Assembly: GCF_002814235.1 (NCBI RefSeq)
Contig: NZ_PHSU01000008.1
Coordinates: forward strand, 124,001 to 188,000
Reading direction: 5' to 3'
DNA: 64,000 nt
Origin: Pseudomonas sp. QS1027
Lineage (GTDB): Bacteria > Pseudomonadota > Gammaproteobacteria > Pseudomonadales > Pseudomonadaceae
Shown here: positions 27,001 to 35,392 of the stretch, in pieces
Layout: each line of letters opens with the position of its first letter
Numbering within the stretch: position 1 is the first letter of the stretch
Notes under the pieces: model-generated
Databases searched by the model: none
The model's input: the letters and a program-made list of their open reading frames with translations, nothing else
What the model was told of the DNA's origin: nothing
Program-made: the position numbers and the translations under genes

Positions 27001-28968
27001 AATGAGGGAGATAGAATCAAGCTACGCAGCCAGCAAGACCTGTCATCTTTCCGGCGCCGGCGCCAGGCCGTCACGCGTATCTTGGCTCGCGAAGCAGTTC
27101 TTCCAAATCTCATCGACTATTTCGATCCGGCGAATTGTCCAGCCCCACTAGAGCTGCAGCCTCCACCGACAGATACAGAACTCAACGCCTACAACCGTTA
27201 CGACGATGAAGGTCGGTTAATTTTTTCTCTGAACCAGCAACAGCGTGAGGCTTTCGCTAAGCTCTGGGCACAAGGCCCTCTGAGCTTGTTGCAAGGTCCC
27301 CCAGGAACAGGGAAAACTTCTTTTATCGCCTCATTCATTCACTACGCCATGTCACATGGCGCCCAGAGCATACTGCTAACCAGCCAATCCCATGAGGCGG
27401 TCAACAACGCCGCGGAAAAGGTCATCGAACTATGCCAGCGCACCGAAATGCCACTAGATGTCGTTCGGTTCGGGGCGGAGGGCATGGTATCGGAACAGTT
27501 GCTACCTCACCATTCGGCTTCAATTCTGCAGGCTTACCGAGATCTATTTCGGGCTGAAATGCGCGAGCGCGTCACTGCGCTTAACCGCAATCTGGGACTA
27601 CCAAACCCGTTTGTGACTGTATGGTTTGACATTGAGTTTCATCTCGGACGTCTCATGCGGGAGATCGACCGGTTAGAATCAAAAAGGGCGCAAACTGATC
27701 CGTTTGGCGATGCTTACAAATCGCTGACCCAGCGTATATCTCAGCGTAGAGAACGTTTTCGAACTCTGGCGGAAGAGAAGTTTTTTTATACTAGTTTTGC
27801 AGAGCCACCTGAGGTCATCGAGTACCTTCGGCGCACTGCAATGGCTGCCCACGCTGTGACGTCGCTTGACGCAGTCTCCCGATTGGATCAGGTGATCGCG
27901 ATTTCTCAAGAGTGGGTAGATCGTTTGGGAACGCTTCGAGGTAATTTCGAGGAGTTCCTGGCTAAGACACGCACACTCGTATGTGGCACCTGTGTTGGGA
28001 TGGGCCGTTCACAATTCGGCGTGGCGAACATCAAATATGACTGGGTCGTTGTGGACGAGGCAGCACGCGCTACGCCAGGCGAATTGGCTATCGCAATTCA
28101 GTCAGCACGGCGAGTTTTGCTGGTGGGGGATCATCGACAATTACCACCACACTATACCAAGCAAGTTGTACAGAGGATTGCAGCAGACTTGCTATGGCGG
28201 GATCGCTCCATGCTGACCCGTAGTGACTTCGAGCGCGCTTTCGAATCCAGTTACGGACGGCAAGTAGGTGCGACCCTGCGCACGCAATACCGAATGGCAC
28301 CGCCTATTGGTGAATTAGTGTCGGCTTGCTTCTACCCTATACCGTTGGCGCCAGGTCGTGGTGCCCCCGTGGCTTGGTTTGATCAATTGCCTGACCCCCT
28401 CCGCGCAGTCGTAACCTGGATAGATACTTCTGAGGCAGGGCGCGAATCTTACGACCGTCCGAAGAACCCAGGCTTCGACAACGCCTATGAAGCGCGCGAG
28501 ATAATTGATCTGCTGCGTTCGATATGCACCAGTGGAAACTTTATTCAAGAATTGATGCAGGACAGCTCTGAGGATGAGAAACCTATCGGTGTGATTTGCA
28601 TGTACGCGGAACAGAAAAAGTTGCTCCAGCGGCTCCTAAGTGAGCAGGATTGGGCGACCGGTTACCGCAGGCTGATCAAAATAGACACAGTCGACAGTTA
28701 TCAAGGCAAAGAGAATCGAATAATCATTGTATCCACCACGCGTAACAATAGATTGTACGACCAAGGTTTCCTGAGCAGTATTGAGCGCGTAAACGTTGCC
28801 ATTTCACGCGCGATGGATCGGTTGTTTATCATCGGTGCAGCACGGATGTGGCGCGAGCGGAATCAGGAGGCACCCATGGGCCGGGTTCTCGCCTACATCG
28901 AACAGCATCGAGATGGTAATGCGTTTGCCATTGTTGAGACATCAGGTATCACCGGAGGGCGGTCATGA
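24082..28968 (+). CDS. NERD nuclease / pseudokinase / kinase / SF1 helicase fusion
   Basis: 1628 aa. Residues 1-200 form a NERD domain of the PD-(D/E)XK nuclease fold, with Asp54 in 'REIDLVLL' and Glu67-x-Lys69 in 'IVELKKW'. A first kinase-like domain (about 235-470) has 'HRDVSDHSLW', where the usual Asn is lost, so it is probably a pseudokinase. A second (about 490-740) keeps 'HGDIHPGNVML' and looks catalytically competent. The C-terminal third is an Upf1/Dna2-type superfamily 1 helicase: Walker A 'GPPGTGKTSF' (about 1074), 'VVVDEAARA' (about 1325), 'LVGDHRQLPPHY', 'TQYRMAPPIGEL' and 'NVAISRA' (about 1570). The stop overlaps the next gene (ATGA). The combination suggests nucleic-acid sensing and cleavage under kinase control, hence a defence effector. 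This is inference. Confidence 0.9.
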   Translation: MKIDCISSDGIHASEKDALERMRQAFNASEFSQKWHGYAGFMMMDTTYRDREIDLVLLTHDRLLIVELKKWRGKIEPMQDHWLRSSEDMGRSPVKVLADKWKILSSKIQARLSDPAKSVYIDYRVVMCGSADFSAIPEDEKAFVLTLDQFLRIAKSGGYRQEFKDSRSGTPNQYVQTFTPFFRGKDFKPSGFSFNNFQIVGEASFPHPDGLYKEYKSVKKDDHRHEALLRRWDFSALTGVADTVDERARIALREHKVLGFIHEQNEQLDGVVLQPLSHPTRDDIDADFCELYRLPSRQLRLNEFVHRHGQDLSFAERISLVKVLLSHFADLHDTGVAHRDVSDHSLWFERPSKVSISGFLTAYFPEAGTVGPLRDNLRAGKALLPEDSEIGRGEASDPFRRDVYLLGVAAYHLLFLRLPRQDDGLFLWEPTEVSGCDSNVSAWFEQALEMIPSERFANARAMLDALNSLPLETPSARGVDLRVFEAYRSDLIPMVVYPLLENLKQGHSHLYKSSVGGRSVSVKVWYGRQPDPKRPEDTQQLQAFLEKARLLKTQPCSSLPEVIDFGISDAGTFLVQQWVDGSELDTATDSFSSSQQVLDLCHQLVKATLHLHSLGLQHGDIHPGNVMLEGSSLHFIDTIDMVSGSVTETHTPAYVPADYESIALDQRDCYAVAKMCGELLDRCPAWEDHDVGPVRLEIQRCLSRELRVYALDRIDDALELLLNPPRPNSGPQLAVQLRRLTASKPFQGDNGVYHIGVLAQNVRDPKSQPNVVISVAGVRARLQIMLKPTTLDFVNIRTQEMPHSQFVHTASQAVATLKADILFAPASADNVSELLELLQAIPDIKATIELVRAQILGLDHPTAADDLYDGKGEELTSEGLRTEDLWRSILEAEEATLPEVEVAGAVDRDIGRHRDKVRIPYTKEGEPLDYGADNKVEALQEIHGELVRVGYVDIRETTQAILVLDNTRIRMQLNEGDRIKLRSQQDLSSFRRRRQAVTRILAREAVLPNLIDYFDPANCPAPLELQPPPTDTELNAYNRYDDEGRLIFSLNQQQREAFAKLWAQGPLSLLQGPPGTGKTSFIASFIHYAMSHGAQSILLTSQSHEAVNNAAEKVIELCQRTEMPLDVVRFGAEGMVSEQLLPHHSASILQAYRDLFRAEMRERVTALNRNLGLPNPFVTVWFDIEFHLGRLMREIDRLESKRAQTDPFGDAYKSLTQRISQRRERFRTLAEEKFFYTSFAEPPEVIEYLRRTAMAAHAVTSLDAVSRLDQVIAISQEWVDRLGTLRGNFEEFLAKTRTLVCGTCVGMGRSQFGVANIKYDWVVVDEAARATPGELAIAIQSARRVLLVGDHRQLPPHYTKQVVQRIAADLLWRDRSMLTRSDFERAFESSYGRQVGATLRTQYRMAPPIGELVSACFYPIPLAPGRGAPVAWFDQLPDPLRAVVTWIDTSEAGRESYDRPKNPGFDNAYEAREIIDLLRSICTSGNFIQELMQDSSEDEKPIGVICMYAEQKKLLQRLLSEQDWATGYRRLIKIDTVDSYQGKENRIIIVSTTRNNRLYDQGFLSSIERVNVAISRAMDRLFIIGAARMWRERNQEAPMGRVLAYIEQHRDGNAFAIVETSGITGGRS

Positions 28969-30533
28969 TCACGGTCGAAGAAAGTCAACTCCAAGAGCAG
29001 CTTGCTGTCGACGAGATCACATTTGCCATTCCAGCACAGAGTTTCGGGATTTCCTGCGCAATTAGCGCTGAGGAGACGCTGCCGGTAGTCACTGAGTTTG
29101 CGCTCCGTATCGCGTACGTATGCGGTAGTCTTAGTCCAGCTCAGATTCAGGACTTCTTCGGATTCTCAAACAAAGAGGTTGATGCAGTCATCCAGGCGTT
29201 ATTGAGCGAGCGACTAATCAAGTGGAATGAAGAACATCTAGAGCTGACCAACTATGCTTTGACACGTTTTCAGGATAGCTCCGACAACCTCCCACGGTTT
29301 TTCAAGATTCAGGACTGGAGCGCGGAGGTTGTGTTTGATCTAATCAGCTTCAGCCCAGCAGCCCGCCCTTCAAGAATAAGACGCGTGCGTTCACAGGTCG
29401 AACTTGCTACGCGTAATTTTGACAAGCAGTCGCGTACACTTCAATTTGCAGAGCAATCTTTCCAGCAGAACTTCCGCCAGATATGTACAAAAGAGAAGGC
29501 TGAGATCTACAAGATCAGTGCGATTGATCCGGGCGAGCGCTTTAGCATTCCTCTGTCTTGTACCTTTCACCTCGACTTAGATGGGCAAATGAGTGTCGTA
29601 AGAAGTATTGACGATAAGAGTTTTGGCAGCCGGCTTGAAATCTCCGAATCGATCACAGATGCGCTCGCCAATCAGGAGAGGGGAAACAATGAGAGCTTAA
29701 GAGAGTTCATTCGTATCTTTGATGACAAGCTTCTAGGTCGGTATGTTTCAGATGATACTTTTGACCTACGGCGTTATGTGCAGCAAGTTCATCTCACGAA
29801 GCTGGGTGGTTATGACGATGATCGGGTGATGCCATTGCTGGGTGCTTTGCATTTGCCAAGTAACACTGAGCTATTGCTGGACCGTATTCAGGCCGAATTG
29901 AAGCGAGCCGACCAGGCCGAATCAGAGGATTTGGATGTCTGCGAGGATCCAGAAGATCGGGGTGGAAAGGTAAAACTAAAACTAAACTGGGATGCCTTGT
30001 GGTGCGCACCTAAATCGACGCTCTGGGCGCGTTCGCGTAGCGCCCGTCAACTAGCCCAAAAGCTGGACCGATCGCTCATGCCTCACTCCGATGGAACCTC
30101 CCCACAACGAGGAGGATTGCGGGTGCTCCTACCAGTAGAACAGGGGGCACCCCGTGAGCGACTTGCTACCTATGTGGATCAGTTTTCGCGGCTCTATGCG
30201 GGGAACTTTTCTCTGATGGAGGGTAATCTTGAGGTACTGCTCATACCGGGATGTCTGGTCTGCGCATTATTTCATTTCCATCTAGCTCACCAATCCATAA
30301 CGATTCCTATAGGTTTTTTGTCCTCCCACCCGGATCACCTACGCACGATTGCTGCATTGCTATCTCGGCAGATCAGCATGAGGCCTGACACGATCTCGGT
30401 CATGAAGGAGGAGGGTGGTTCGGCTGCGGTCCAAGACTTGCTCGCTCTGGTCGATCGGCTATCCAATTCGAGTGAGGTAGTGACTCCGACTAGGAGTGGC
30501 CGGCCATTGTTAAGTTTGAAAAAAACATTGTGA
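28965..30533 (+). CDS. Partner of the NERD-kinase-helicase, winged-helix-like
   Basis: 522 aa, 4-bp overlap with the helicase gene, so the products are made together. Residues about 40-105 resemble a winged helix ('LSPAQIQDFFGFSNKEVDAV' then 'LLSERLIKWNEEHLELTNYA'). A charged middle ('AESEDLDVCEDPEDRGGKVK') divides it from a C-terminal alpha/beta domain with two hydrophobic strands ('LIPGCLVCALFHFHLA'). No catalytic motif is obvious. It may recognise a phage trigger or regulate the large enzyme. I do not recognise a family. Confidence 0.85.
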   Translation: MITVEESQLQEQLAVDEITFAIPAQSFGISCAISAEETLPVVTEFALRIAYVCGSLSPAQIQDFFGFSNKEVDAVIQALLSERLIKWNEEHLELTNYALTRFQDSSDNLPRFFKIQDWSAEVVFDLISFSPAARPSRIRRVRSQVELATRNFDKQSRTLQFAEQSFQQNFRQICTKEKAEIYKISAIDPGERFSIPLSCTFHLDLDGQMSVVRSIDDKSFGSRLEISESITDALANQERGNNESLREFIRIFDDKLLGRYVSDDTFDLRRYVQQVHLTKLGGYDDDRVMPLLGALHLPSNTELLLDRIQAELKRADQAESEDLDVCEDPEDRGGKVKLKLNWDALWCAPKSTLWARSRSARQLAQKLDRSLMPHSDGTSPQRGGLRVLLPVEQGAPRERLATYVDQFSRLYAGNFSLMEGNLEVLLIPGCLVCALFHFHLAHQSITIPIGFLSSHPDHLRTIAALLSRQISMRPDTISVMKEEGGSAAVQDLLALVDRLSNSSEVVTPTRSGRPLLSLKKTL

Positions 30534-30666
30534 GTATCCAGTTCTATTAGCCTCTAGAAAGCCCGGAGTTCCCCGGGCCTGCGGGGATCGTCACCATGTA
30601 GGTGGGATTACATGTGAAATCGAAATTCTGGTTCAGTGTCATCCCCAATCCTGCAAGTGGATCCCC

Positions 30667-30888
30667 ATGCGCCAACGAAACTCCTACCCCAAACGCTTCA
30701 AAGCTCTGGTCGTCCAGGAACGCCTCCAATCTGCGCTGCGGTGGCCAACGTCGCCTTGCCACGGTATCAACGCCAGCGTCGTGAGCAAATGGATACCTGT
30801 CCACCGCCCCGTCATCCTCCCAACCGCTTGCTTTCATACCATTGATGGTCGAGGTCAACCGTCATCCGGAGGTATCGGCGATCATTGA
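30667..30888 (+). pseudogene. IS66-type transposase accessory (TnpA) remnant
   Basis: 'RQRNSYPKRFKALVVQE' and 'HGINASVVSKWI' match the N-terminal helix-turn-helix of IS66 TnpA. The segment between them reads correctly only in another frame, and nothing of TnpB or TnpC follows. It is a short decayed IS66 end next to the 3' end of the operon above. Confidence 0.6.
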
Positions 30889-31287
30889 GCCGCCTCGATT
30901 CTATTCAGAAGCTCAATCAAGGGAAGGAGCGGCGTACTGGTGAAGCTATGGTGTATGTACCCGTCACGGCCGCCCCACTGATCCACAGCCTTGGCGACGG
31001 GCGCTTCGTCAATAGGGATACCTTGATTGAGCCAGTGACAGAGAAGTTCGGTTGCTGACTCACTGGCTTTTTCATTGTCGGAACACAGACATACCAGCGT
31101 TGAATTCATGAGCCCGGTCGATGGTGGGGTATCAAGTTTTCGGAGCACCTCGAAAATTCCGCTTACATCACCCGTTGCGTCACTGTCCAGGTGCTGCAAC
31201 ATCATCTGGGTTGTTTCCTCAAAATGGTGATGCAGAATCAGGTTGATTACACAACGTAGCGAATAGCCTGCGGATTCCACGCCATCC
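30882..31287 (-). pseudogene. 3' part of an unknown gene cut by IS21
   Basis: About 130 codons read leftward out of the IS21 end. They contain 'MMLQHLDSDATGDVSG' and 'ATELLCHWLNQGIPID', and end in 'LIELLNRIEAAQ'. Helical, HEAT-like. The 'WLNQGIPID' block resembles 'WLDEGFPVD' in the protein at 60296, so both may belong to one family of small immunity-like proteins. The 5' part is lost to the insertion. Confidence 0.55.
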
Positions 31288-31345
31288 GGACACTCAGTCC
31301 ACCAACATCCGGACACTCGTTCCACGCTCATTCGGACAGGCAGTC
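31284..31345 (-). repeat. IS21-family terminal repeat array
   Basis: Three related units, tccggacactcagtcca, tccggacactcgttcca and attcggacaggcag, lie beyond the 3' end of istB. Multiple short terminal repeats are typical of IS21-family ends. No matching array remains at the other side. Confidence 0.7.
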
Positions 31346-31372
31346 GGAGCGCAGCGACGCAGGTTTGCATTG

Positions 31373-32128
31373 TTAGTCTGAAGTCCCTGTTGCCGTCAAT
31401 TTCGTTGCTCGTCTGCGCATCGATTCGCCTTTCAGTTCGATTCGATAAGCGTTGTGCACCAACCGGTCGAGGATCGCGTCGCCCAAGGTTGGATCGCCGA
31501 TCAGTGCGTGCCATTTGTCCACCGGCATCTGGCTGGTGACCAGCGTCGAGCGGTTGCCGTAGCGGTCATCCAGCAGTTCAAGCATGTCGCGACGTTGCGC
31601 GGCGGTAAACGGCGCCAAGCCCCAGTCGTCCAGGATCAGTAGGTCGGTCTTGGCATACCCCGCCATCAGTTTGGCGAAGCGTCCATCGCCATGGGCCAGG
31701 CCCAGCTCCTCCATCAGGCGCGGAAGACGCAGGTAACGGACGCTGTAACCATCTCGACAGGCCTTGTGGGCCAGTGCGCAAGCGAGCCAGGTTTTGCCCA
31801 CGCCGGTGGGGCCGCCGATGATCAGGTTCAGGCCGTCGCGCAGCCATTGGCCGCTGCCCAGTTGCAGGATCAGGGATTTGTCCAGGCCACGCGGGCTGCG
31901 GTAGTCGATGTCTTCCAGACAAGCGTTATGACGCAGTCGGGCGGCTTTGAGTCGAGTGGTCAGGCGGGCGTCTTCGCGCTCGGTCAGCTCGCGGTCGACC
32001 ATCAGGCCGAGCCGTTCATCGAAGCTGAGGTCGTTGATATCGGGCGTTGCATGTTGCTCGCCGAGCGCCTTGATCATCCCGTGCAGTCGTAGGGCTTGCA
32101 GCTTGTCGAGTGTCGGATTGGGCAGCAT
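31373..32128 (-). CDS. istB: IS21-family helper ATPase IstB
   Basis: 251 aa, full length, beginning 'MLPNPTLDKLQALRLHGM'. Walker A 'GGPTGVGKTWLACALAH' and Walker B 'LLILDDWGLAPF' identify the DnaC/IstB-type AAA+ ATPase that cooperates with IstA in target capture. It points away from the adjacent istA, opposite to the normal istA-istB order. This copy and istA therefore no longer form a working operon. Confidence 0.92.
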   Translation of the reverse strand: MLPNPTLDKLQALRLHGMIKALGEQHATPDINDLSFDERLGLMVDRELTEREDARLTTRLKAARLRHNACLEDIDYRSPRGLDKSLILQLGSGQWLRDGLNLIIGGPTGVGKTWLACALAHKACRDGYSVRYLRLPRLMEELGLAHGDGRFAKLMAGYAKTDLLILDDWGLAPFTAAQRRDMLELLDDRYGNRSTLVTSQMPVDKWHALIGDPTLGDAILDRLVHNAYRIELKGESMRRRATKLTATGTSD

Positions 32129-32159
32129 GTTCGTGCTCCTTTTTCAGTCAGTGGTAGTA
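31958..32159. repeat. Inverted copy of istA/istB junction (left arm)
   Basis: 202 bp that read as the reverse complement of 33666-33867, apparently identical by eye. It covers the istA-istB intergenic site and the first 57 codons of istB. Together the two arms bracket istA. Confidence 0.85.
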
Positions 32160-32162
32160 TCC

Positions 32163-33677
32163 ATGCGTAAAATCCGAGAGGTACTGCGCCTAAAGTTCGA
32201 CGTCGGCCTGTCCGTGCGCAAGATTGCGAAAAGCTTGTGTATCGGCCATTCGAGTGCGGGAGATTACCTTTGTCGCTTCGCTGCTAGCGGCCTCAAATGG
32301 CCCATCAATCTCTCCGATGCTGAACTGAATCGGTGCCTTTTTCCGCCGACAGTGCCTGCACCCAGCGATCAACGTCCGACTCCGGACTGGACTCATGTCC
32401 ATGCCGAGTTGCGCCGCCCCGGCGTCACTCTGGCCCTGCTTTGGCAAGAGTATCGACTCGCTCACCCGCAAGGCTTCCAGTACAGCTGGTTCTGCGAGCA
32501 CTACCGCCTCTGGGCTGCCAAGGTCGACGTGGTCATGCGCCAGGAGTACCGCGCCGGCGAGAAGCTGTTCGTCGATTACGCGGGCCAGACCGTGCCGGTC
32601 ATCGACCGGCGAACCGGCGAAATCCGCCAGACACAGATCTTCGTCGCCGTCCTCGGCGCCTCCAGCTATACCTTCGCCGAAGCCACCTGGTCGCAGAAGT
32701 TGCCTGATTGGCTGGGCTCGCATGTGCGCTGCTTCGCTTTTCTCGGCGGTACCTCGCAGATCCTGGTGCCCGACAACCTTCGCAGCGGCGTTACCAAGGC
32801 TCACCGTTACGAACCGGATATCAACCCCAGTTACCGCGACCTGGCCGAGCATTACGGCGTAGCCGTATTGCCTGCTCGCTCCCGCAAGCCTCGGGATAAA
32901 GCCAAGGTTGAGGTCGGCGTCCAAGTGGTCGAGCGCTGGATCCTGGCGGTGCTGCGCAACCGCCAGTTCTTCTCGTTGGGCGAACTCAACATAGCCATCG
33001 GACTGCTGCTGGATCGCCTCAATCACAAGCCCTTCAAGAAGCTGCCCGGCTCACGCCGGTCAGCCTTCGAGACCCTCGACCAACCGGCGCTGCAAGCGCT
33101 GCCGGAGCACCCATACGTCTATGCCGAATGGAAAAAGGTGCGAGTCCACATCGACTACCACGTCGAGGTCGACGGTCACTTCTACTCAGTGCCATACCAG
33201 TTGGTGAAGCACCAACTCGAAGTGCGGCTGACGGCGCAGACCGTCGAGTGTTTCCACGCCAACCAGCGTGTGGCCAGCCACCTGCGCTCGCTGCACAAAG
33301 GCCGCCACACCACCCAAACCGAGCACATGCCCAAGAGCCACCGCGAACATGCCGAATGGACACCGCAACGGTTGATCCGCTGGGCAGAGCAGACCGGGCC
33401 CAACACCGCTGGCGTCATCGCCTACATCCTTGAACGACGAATCCATCCGCAGCACGGCTTCCGTGCCTGCCTGGGCATCCTGCGCCTGAGCAAACAGCAC
33501 GGCGAAGAGCGGCTGGAAGCCGCCTGCCAGCGTGCGCTGGCACTGGGCGCATGCAGTTACAAAAGCCTCGAATCGATCCTGCGCCAGGGGTTGGAACGGC
33601 TACCGCTGGCCCAGCAGAACCTGCCGCTGCTGCCCGACGAGCACATCAACCTGCGTGGCCCCGGCTACTACCACTGA
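32163..33677 (+). CDS. istA: IS21-family transposase IstA
   Basis: 504 aa, apparently intact. The N-terminal helix-turn-helix 'MRKIREVLRLKFDVGLSVRK' is followed by a DDE (rve-type) integrase core with 'EKLFVDYAGQTVPVID', 'ILVPDNLRSGV' and 'KAKVEVGVQVVERWIL'. The upstream terminal inverted repeat is missing because an inverted istB abuts the start. Transposition in cis is therefore unlikely, although the protein could act on other copies. Confidence 0.93.
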   Translation: MRKIREVLRLKFDVGLSVRKIAKSLCIGHSSAGDYLCRFAASGLKWPINLSDAELNRCLFPPTVPAPSDQRPTPDWTHVHAELRRPGVTLALLWQEYRLAHPQGFQYSWFCEHYRLWAAKVDVVMRQEYRAGEKLFVDYAGQTVPVIDRRTGEIRQTQIFVAVLGASSYTFAEATWSQKLPDWLGSHVRCFAFLGGTSQILVPDNLRSGVTKAHRYEPDINPSYRDLAEHYGVAVLPARSRKPRDKAKVEVGVQVVERWILAVLRNRQFFSLGELNIAIGLLLDRLNHKPFKKLPGSRRSAFETLDQPALQALPEHPYVYAEWKKVRVHIDYHVEVDGHFYSVPYQLVKHQLEVRLTAQTVECFHANQRVASHLRSLHKGRHTTQTEHMPKSHREHAEWTPQRLIRWAEQTGPNTAGVIAYILERRIHPQHGFRACLGILRLSKQHGEERLEAACQRALALGACSYKSLESILRQGLERLPLAQQNLPLLPDEHINLRGPGYYH

Positions 33678-33867
33678 CTGAAAAAGGAGCACGAACATGC
33701 TGCCCAATCCGACACTCGACAAGCTGCAAGCCCTACGACTGCACGGGATGATCAAGGCGCTCGGCGAGCAACATGCAACGCCCGATATCAACGACCTCAG
33801 CTTCGATGAACGGCTCGGCCTGATGGTCGACCGCGAGCTGACCGAGCGCGAAGACGCCCGCCTGACC
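33666..33867. repeat. Inverted copy of istA/istB junction (right arm)
   Basis: Reverse-complement partner of 31958-32159. It stops abruptly at 33867, where ICE gene sequence begins, marking a rearrangement breakpoint. Confidence 0.85.
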
Positions 33868-33888
33868 CTTATGCCGATTACTGGATGA
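33697..33888 (+). pseudogene. Truncated istB
   Basis: Begins exactly like the complete istB at 31373-32128 but leaves the family after 57 codons at 'EREDARLT'. It then runs six foreign codons into a stop. Confidence 0.85.
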
Positions 33889-34502
33889 TCCGTATCCGCG
33901 AGAAGCTGGAGCAATCGAGGGCGGCGTTGGCGATGATGTGGGATCAACTGAATGAGCTGATGGGGCGGCTGCCCACGTCGGCTCGAGTGGGTGACAACCT
34001 CGATGTTCACCCTGTCACGATGCCACTGTTCATCAATACCCCGTTGGGTTTCTTGGCCGTGTACCGGCTGATCGACTACGACAACATCGTCCTTCGCTTG
34101 CTGTTGGCGTACCACACCGCGTTGATGGGGCGTAGGGACATGGAGCGCTGGATCAATGCCGGTGGTCGTGTGTTGCGCAGTCTGTTCAGCTTGGCTCAAC
34201 AGGCGAGGCTCTCCGGAACGATGCGTGAAGATTTCATCGCCAACAATGCCGCGGCGCGTGAAGCCCGGGAGCGGCTTGGGGAGTTGCCGGCGGATGTGCT
34301 GGTGGGCACGCGGCGTTCTGAATATGCGCCTCAGATTATTCGGTGTCGGGTGAGCGATGAAAGGCCGCCAGAGGTCGTTGAAGACGAGAACGAGGACGAG
34401 GCTGAGGTTGGGGACGATGCGAGGGAGAGCCAGGTGTTTTTGGGGGCTGGTTTGGTTGAGAAAAGTGATGGACTCCTAGCGCCTGGGAGGGTGATGCCAT
34501 GA
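33867..34502 (+). pseudogene. 5'-truncated ICE protein, TIGR03761 (PFL_4669) family
   Basis: Open in frame from the IS21 breakpoint: 'PYADYWMIRIREKLEQSRAA', then 'LDVHPVTMPLFINTPLGFLA' and 'LRLLLAYHTALMGRRDMERW'. This matches my recollection of the conserved protein of Pseudomonas integrating conjugative elements named TIGR03761. The first roughly 80 residues are lost. The tail is acidic ('EDENEDEAEV'). It overlaps the following gene by 4 bp, so the original ICE operon order is preserved. Confidence 0.75.
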
Positions 34503-35392
34503 GTATTTCAGGAGATGCTTTTGGTGGTGAACACTCGGCAGCACCGGGGGATGGTGCAAAACACACTGCCTTCCAGCCACTGCAACACACTGCCTTCCAG
34601 GCATTGGAACACACAGCCTTCCTTAAAGGGCTTTTAAAGCCTTTTAAGGGTAAGGGGGAACTGGTCGAGTTCGGGCATACGTGCAGTCAACTGACGGACA
34701 GTCTGGTCGAGCTGGCCATTCAGAGGGTGCTGGCTCAAGCGGGGCGTTATCCGTTCACCTTGTTGCCCGTTCGATTGACGAGACAGTCCACTGGGGCGGG
34801 CACGGTGTTCCTGCGTTGGAGTCGAGTAGACCGCAGCAAGATGGGCGTCGATTTATGGGTGGAGTTGATCCGCAATGAGCGCACGTCCATCAACCTGGTG
34901 CCCGATCTCTATGCGCTGGAGCTTCAGCGGATCGTGATCAACATGCAGATCAGCCTGACCCATAGCATCAGTCGCCAGGCGTTCCTAAAGCGCTGGCTAG
35001 CCTCGTACAAGGAGGGTGCTTCCATGCTCAATGAGCGCTTCACGGTCGTGATCGACGGCCAACCCTTCTCGAAGCCCTTTCAAACGGAAGATCAGTTCGC
35101 CAAGGGCTGGAAGTCCGTGCTGGAGACGGCCTATGGTCGCACTCACGCCACGTGTTGTTGCCCAGGTAAGGGTGAGCGCAAGCTGGCGATCAAACGCAGG
35201 GAAACGACCGATGACTTCCACCAGGCCCGGTTCGCCGGCACAGGCCCGGAGCACGCCAACGAATGCCACTTTACGCGCCAGCACCTGAGCGCTCAGGGAT
35301 GCAGGGCTATGAGCAGGGCGTGGTCGAGGGGCTACAGTTCGACTGTCGCTGCAAATTCAGCGATGCGGGTTTCGCAGCCCGGTCGTAAGTAG
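34499..35392 (+). CDS. DUF3158 ICE protein read through into DUF1173 fragment
   Basis: 297 codons in one frame. Residues 1-175 resemble DUF3158, an ICE-associated family ('LLKPFKGKGELVEFGHTCSQ', 'VFLRWSRVDRSKMGVDLWVE'). The N-terminus has a threefold 'HTAFQ/L' repeat. No stop separates it from an internal ATG at 35024 that has its own 'aaggaggg' site and starts a DUF1173-like gene. This may be a true fusion or an accident of decay. ICE proteins of this type help maintenance or transfer, but the rest of the element is gone. Confidence 0.7.
   Translation: MSISGDAFGGEHSAAPGDGAKHTAFQPLQHTAFQALEHTAFLKGLLKPFKGKGELVEFGHTCSQLTDSLVELAIQRVLAQAGRYPFTLLPVRLTRQSTGAGTVFLRWSRVDRSKMGVDLWVELIRNERTSINLVPDLYALELQRIVINMQISLTHSISRQAFLKRWLASYKEGASMLNERFTVVIDGQPFSKPFQTEDQFAKGWKSVLETAYGRTHATCCCPGKGERKLAIKRRETTDDFHQARFAGTGPEHANECHFTRQHLSAQGCRAMSRAWSRGYSSTVAANSAMRVSQPGRK
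35024..35388 (+). pseudogene. DUF1173 family fragment, frameshifted
   Basis: From its own ribosome site 'MLNERFTVVIDGQPFSKPFQ', through 'CCCPGKGERKLAIKRRETTD' and 'HANECHF'. A single missing T near 35272 moves the rest ('YAPAPERSGMQGYEQGVVEG') out of frame. It then stops after about 120 codons, far short of the usual family length. It is a remnant of ICE cargo. Confidence 0.7.

Noticed and set aside
24082..30533. Assignment as BREX type 2 (Pgl) or DISARM
   Set aside because: A NERD-plus-kinase segment recalls PglW and a helicase recalls DISARM. However, no PglX/PglZ or DrmA/B/MI-like genes are present, and all domains are on one chain.
30547..30858. 103-codon minus-strand frame over the IS66 remnant
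   Set aside because: It overlaps the decayed IS66 TnpA on the other strand and has no recognisable sequence.
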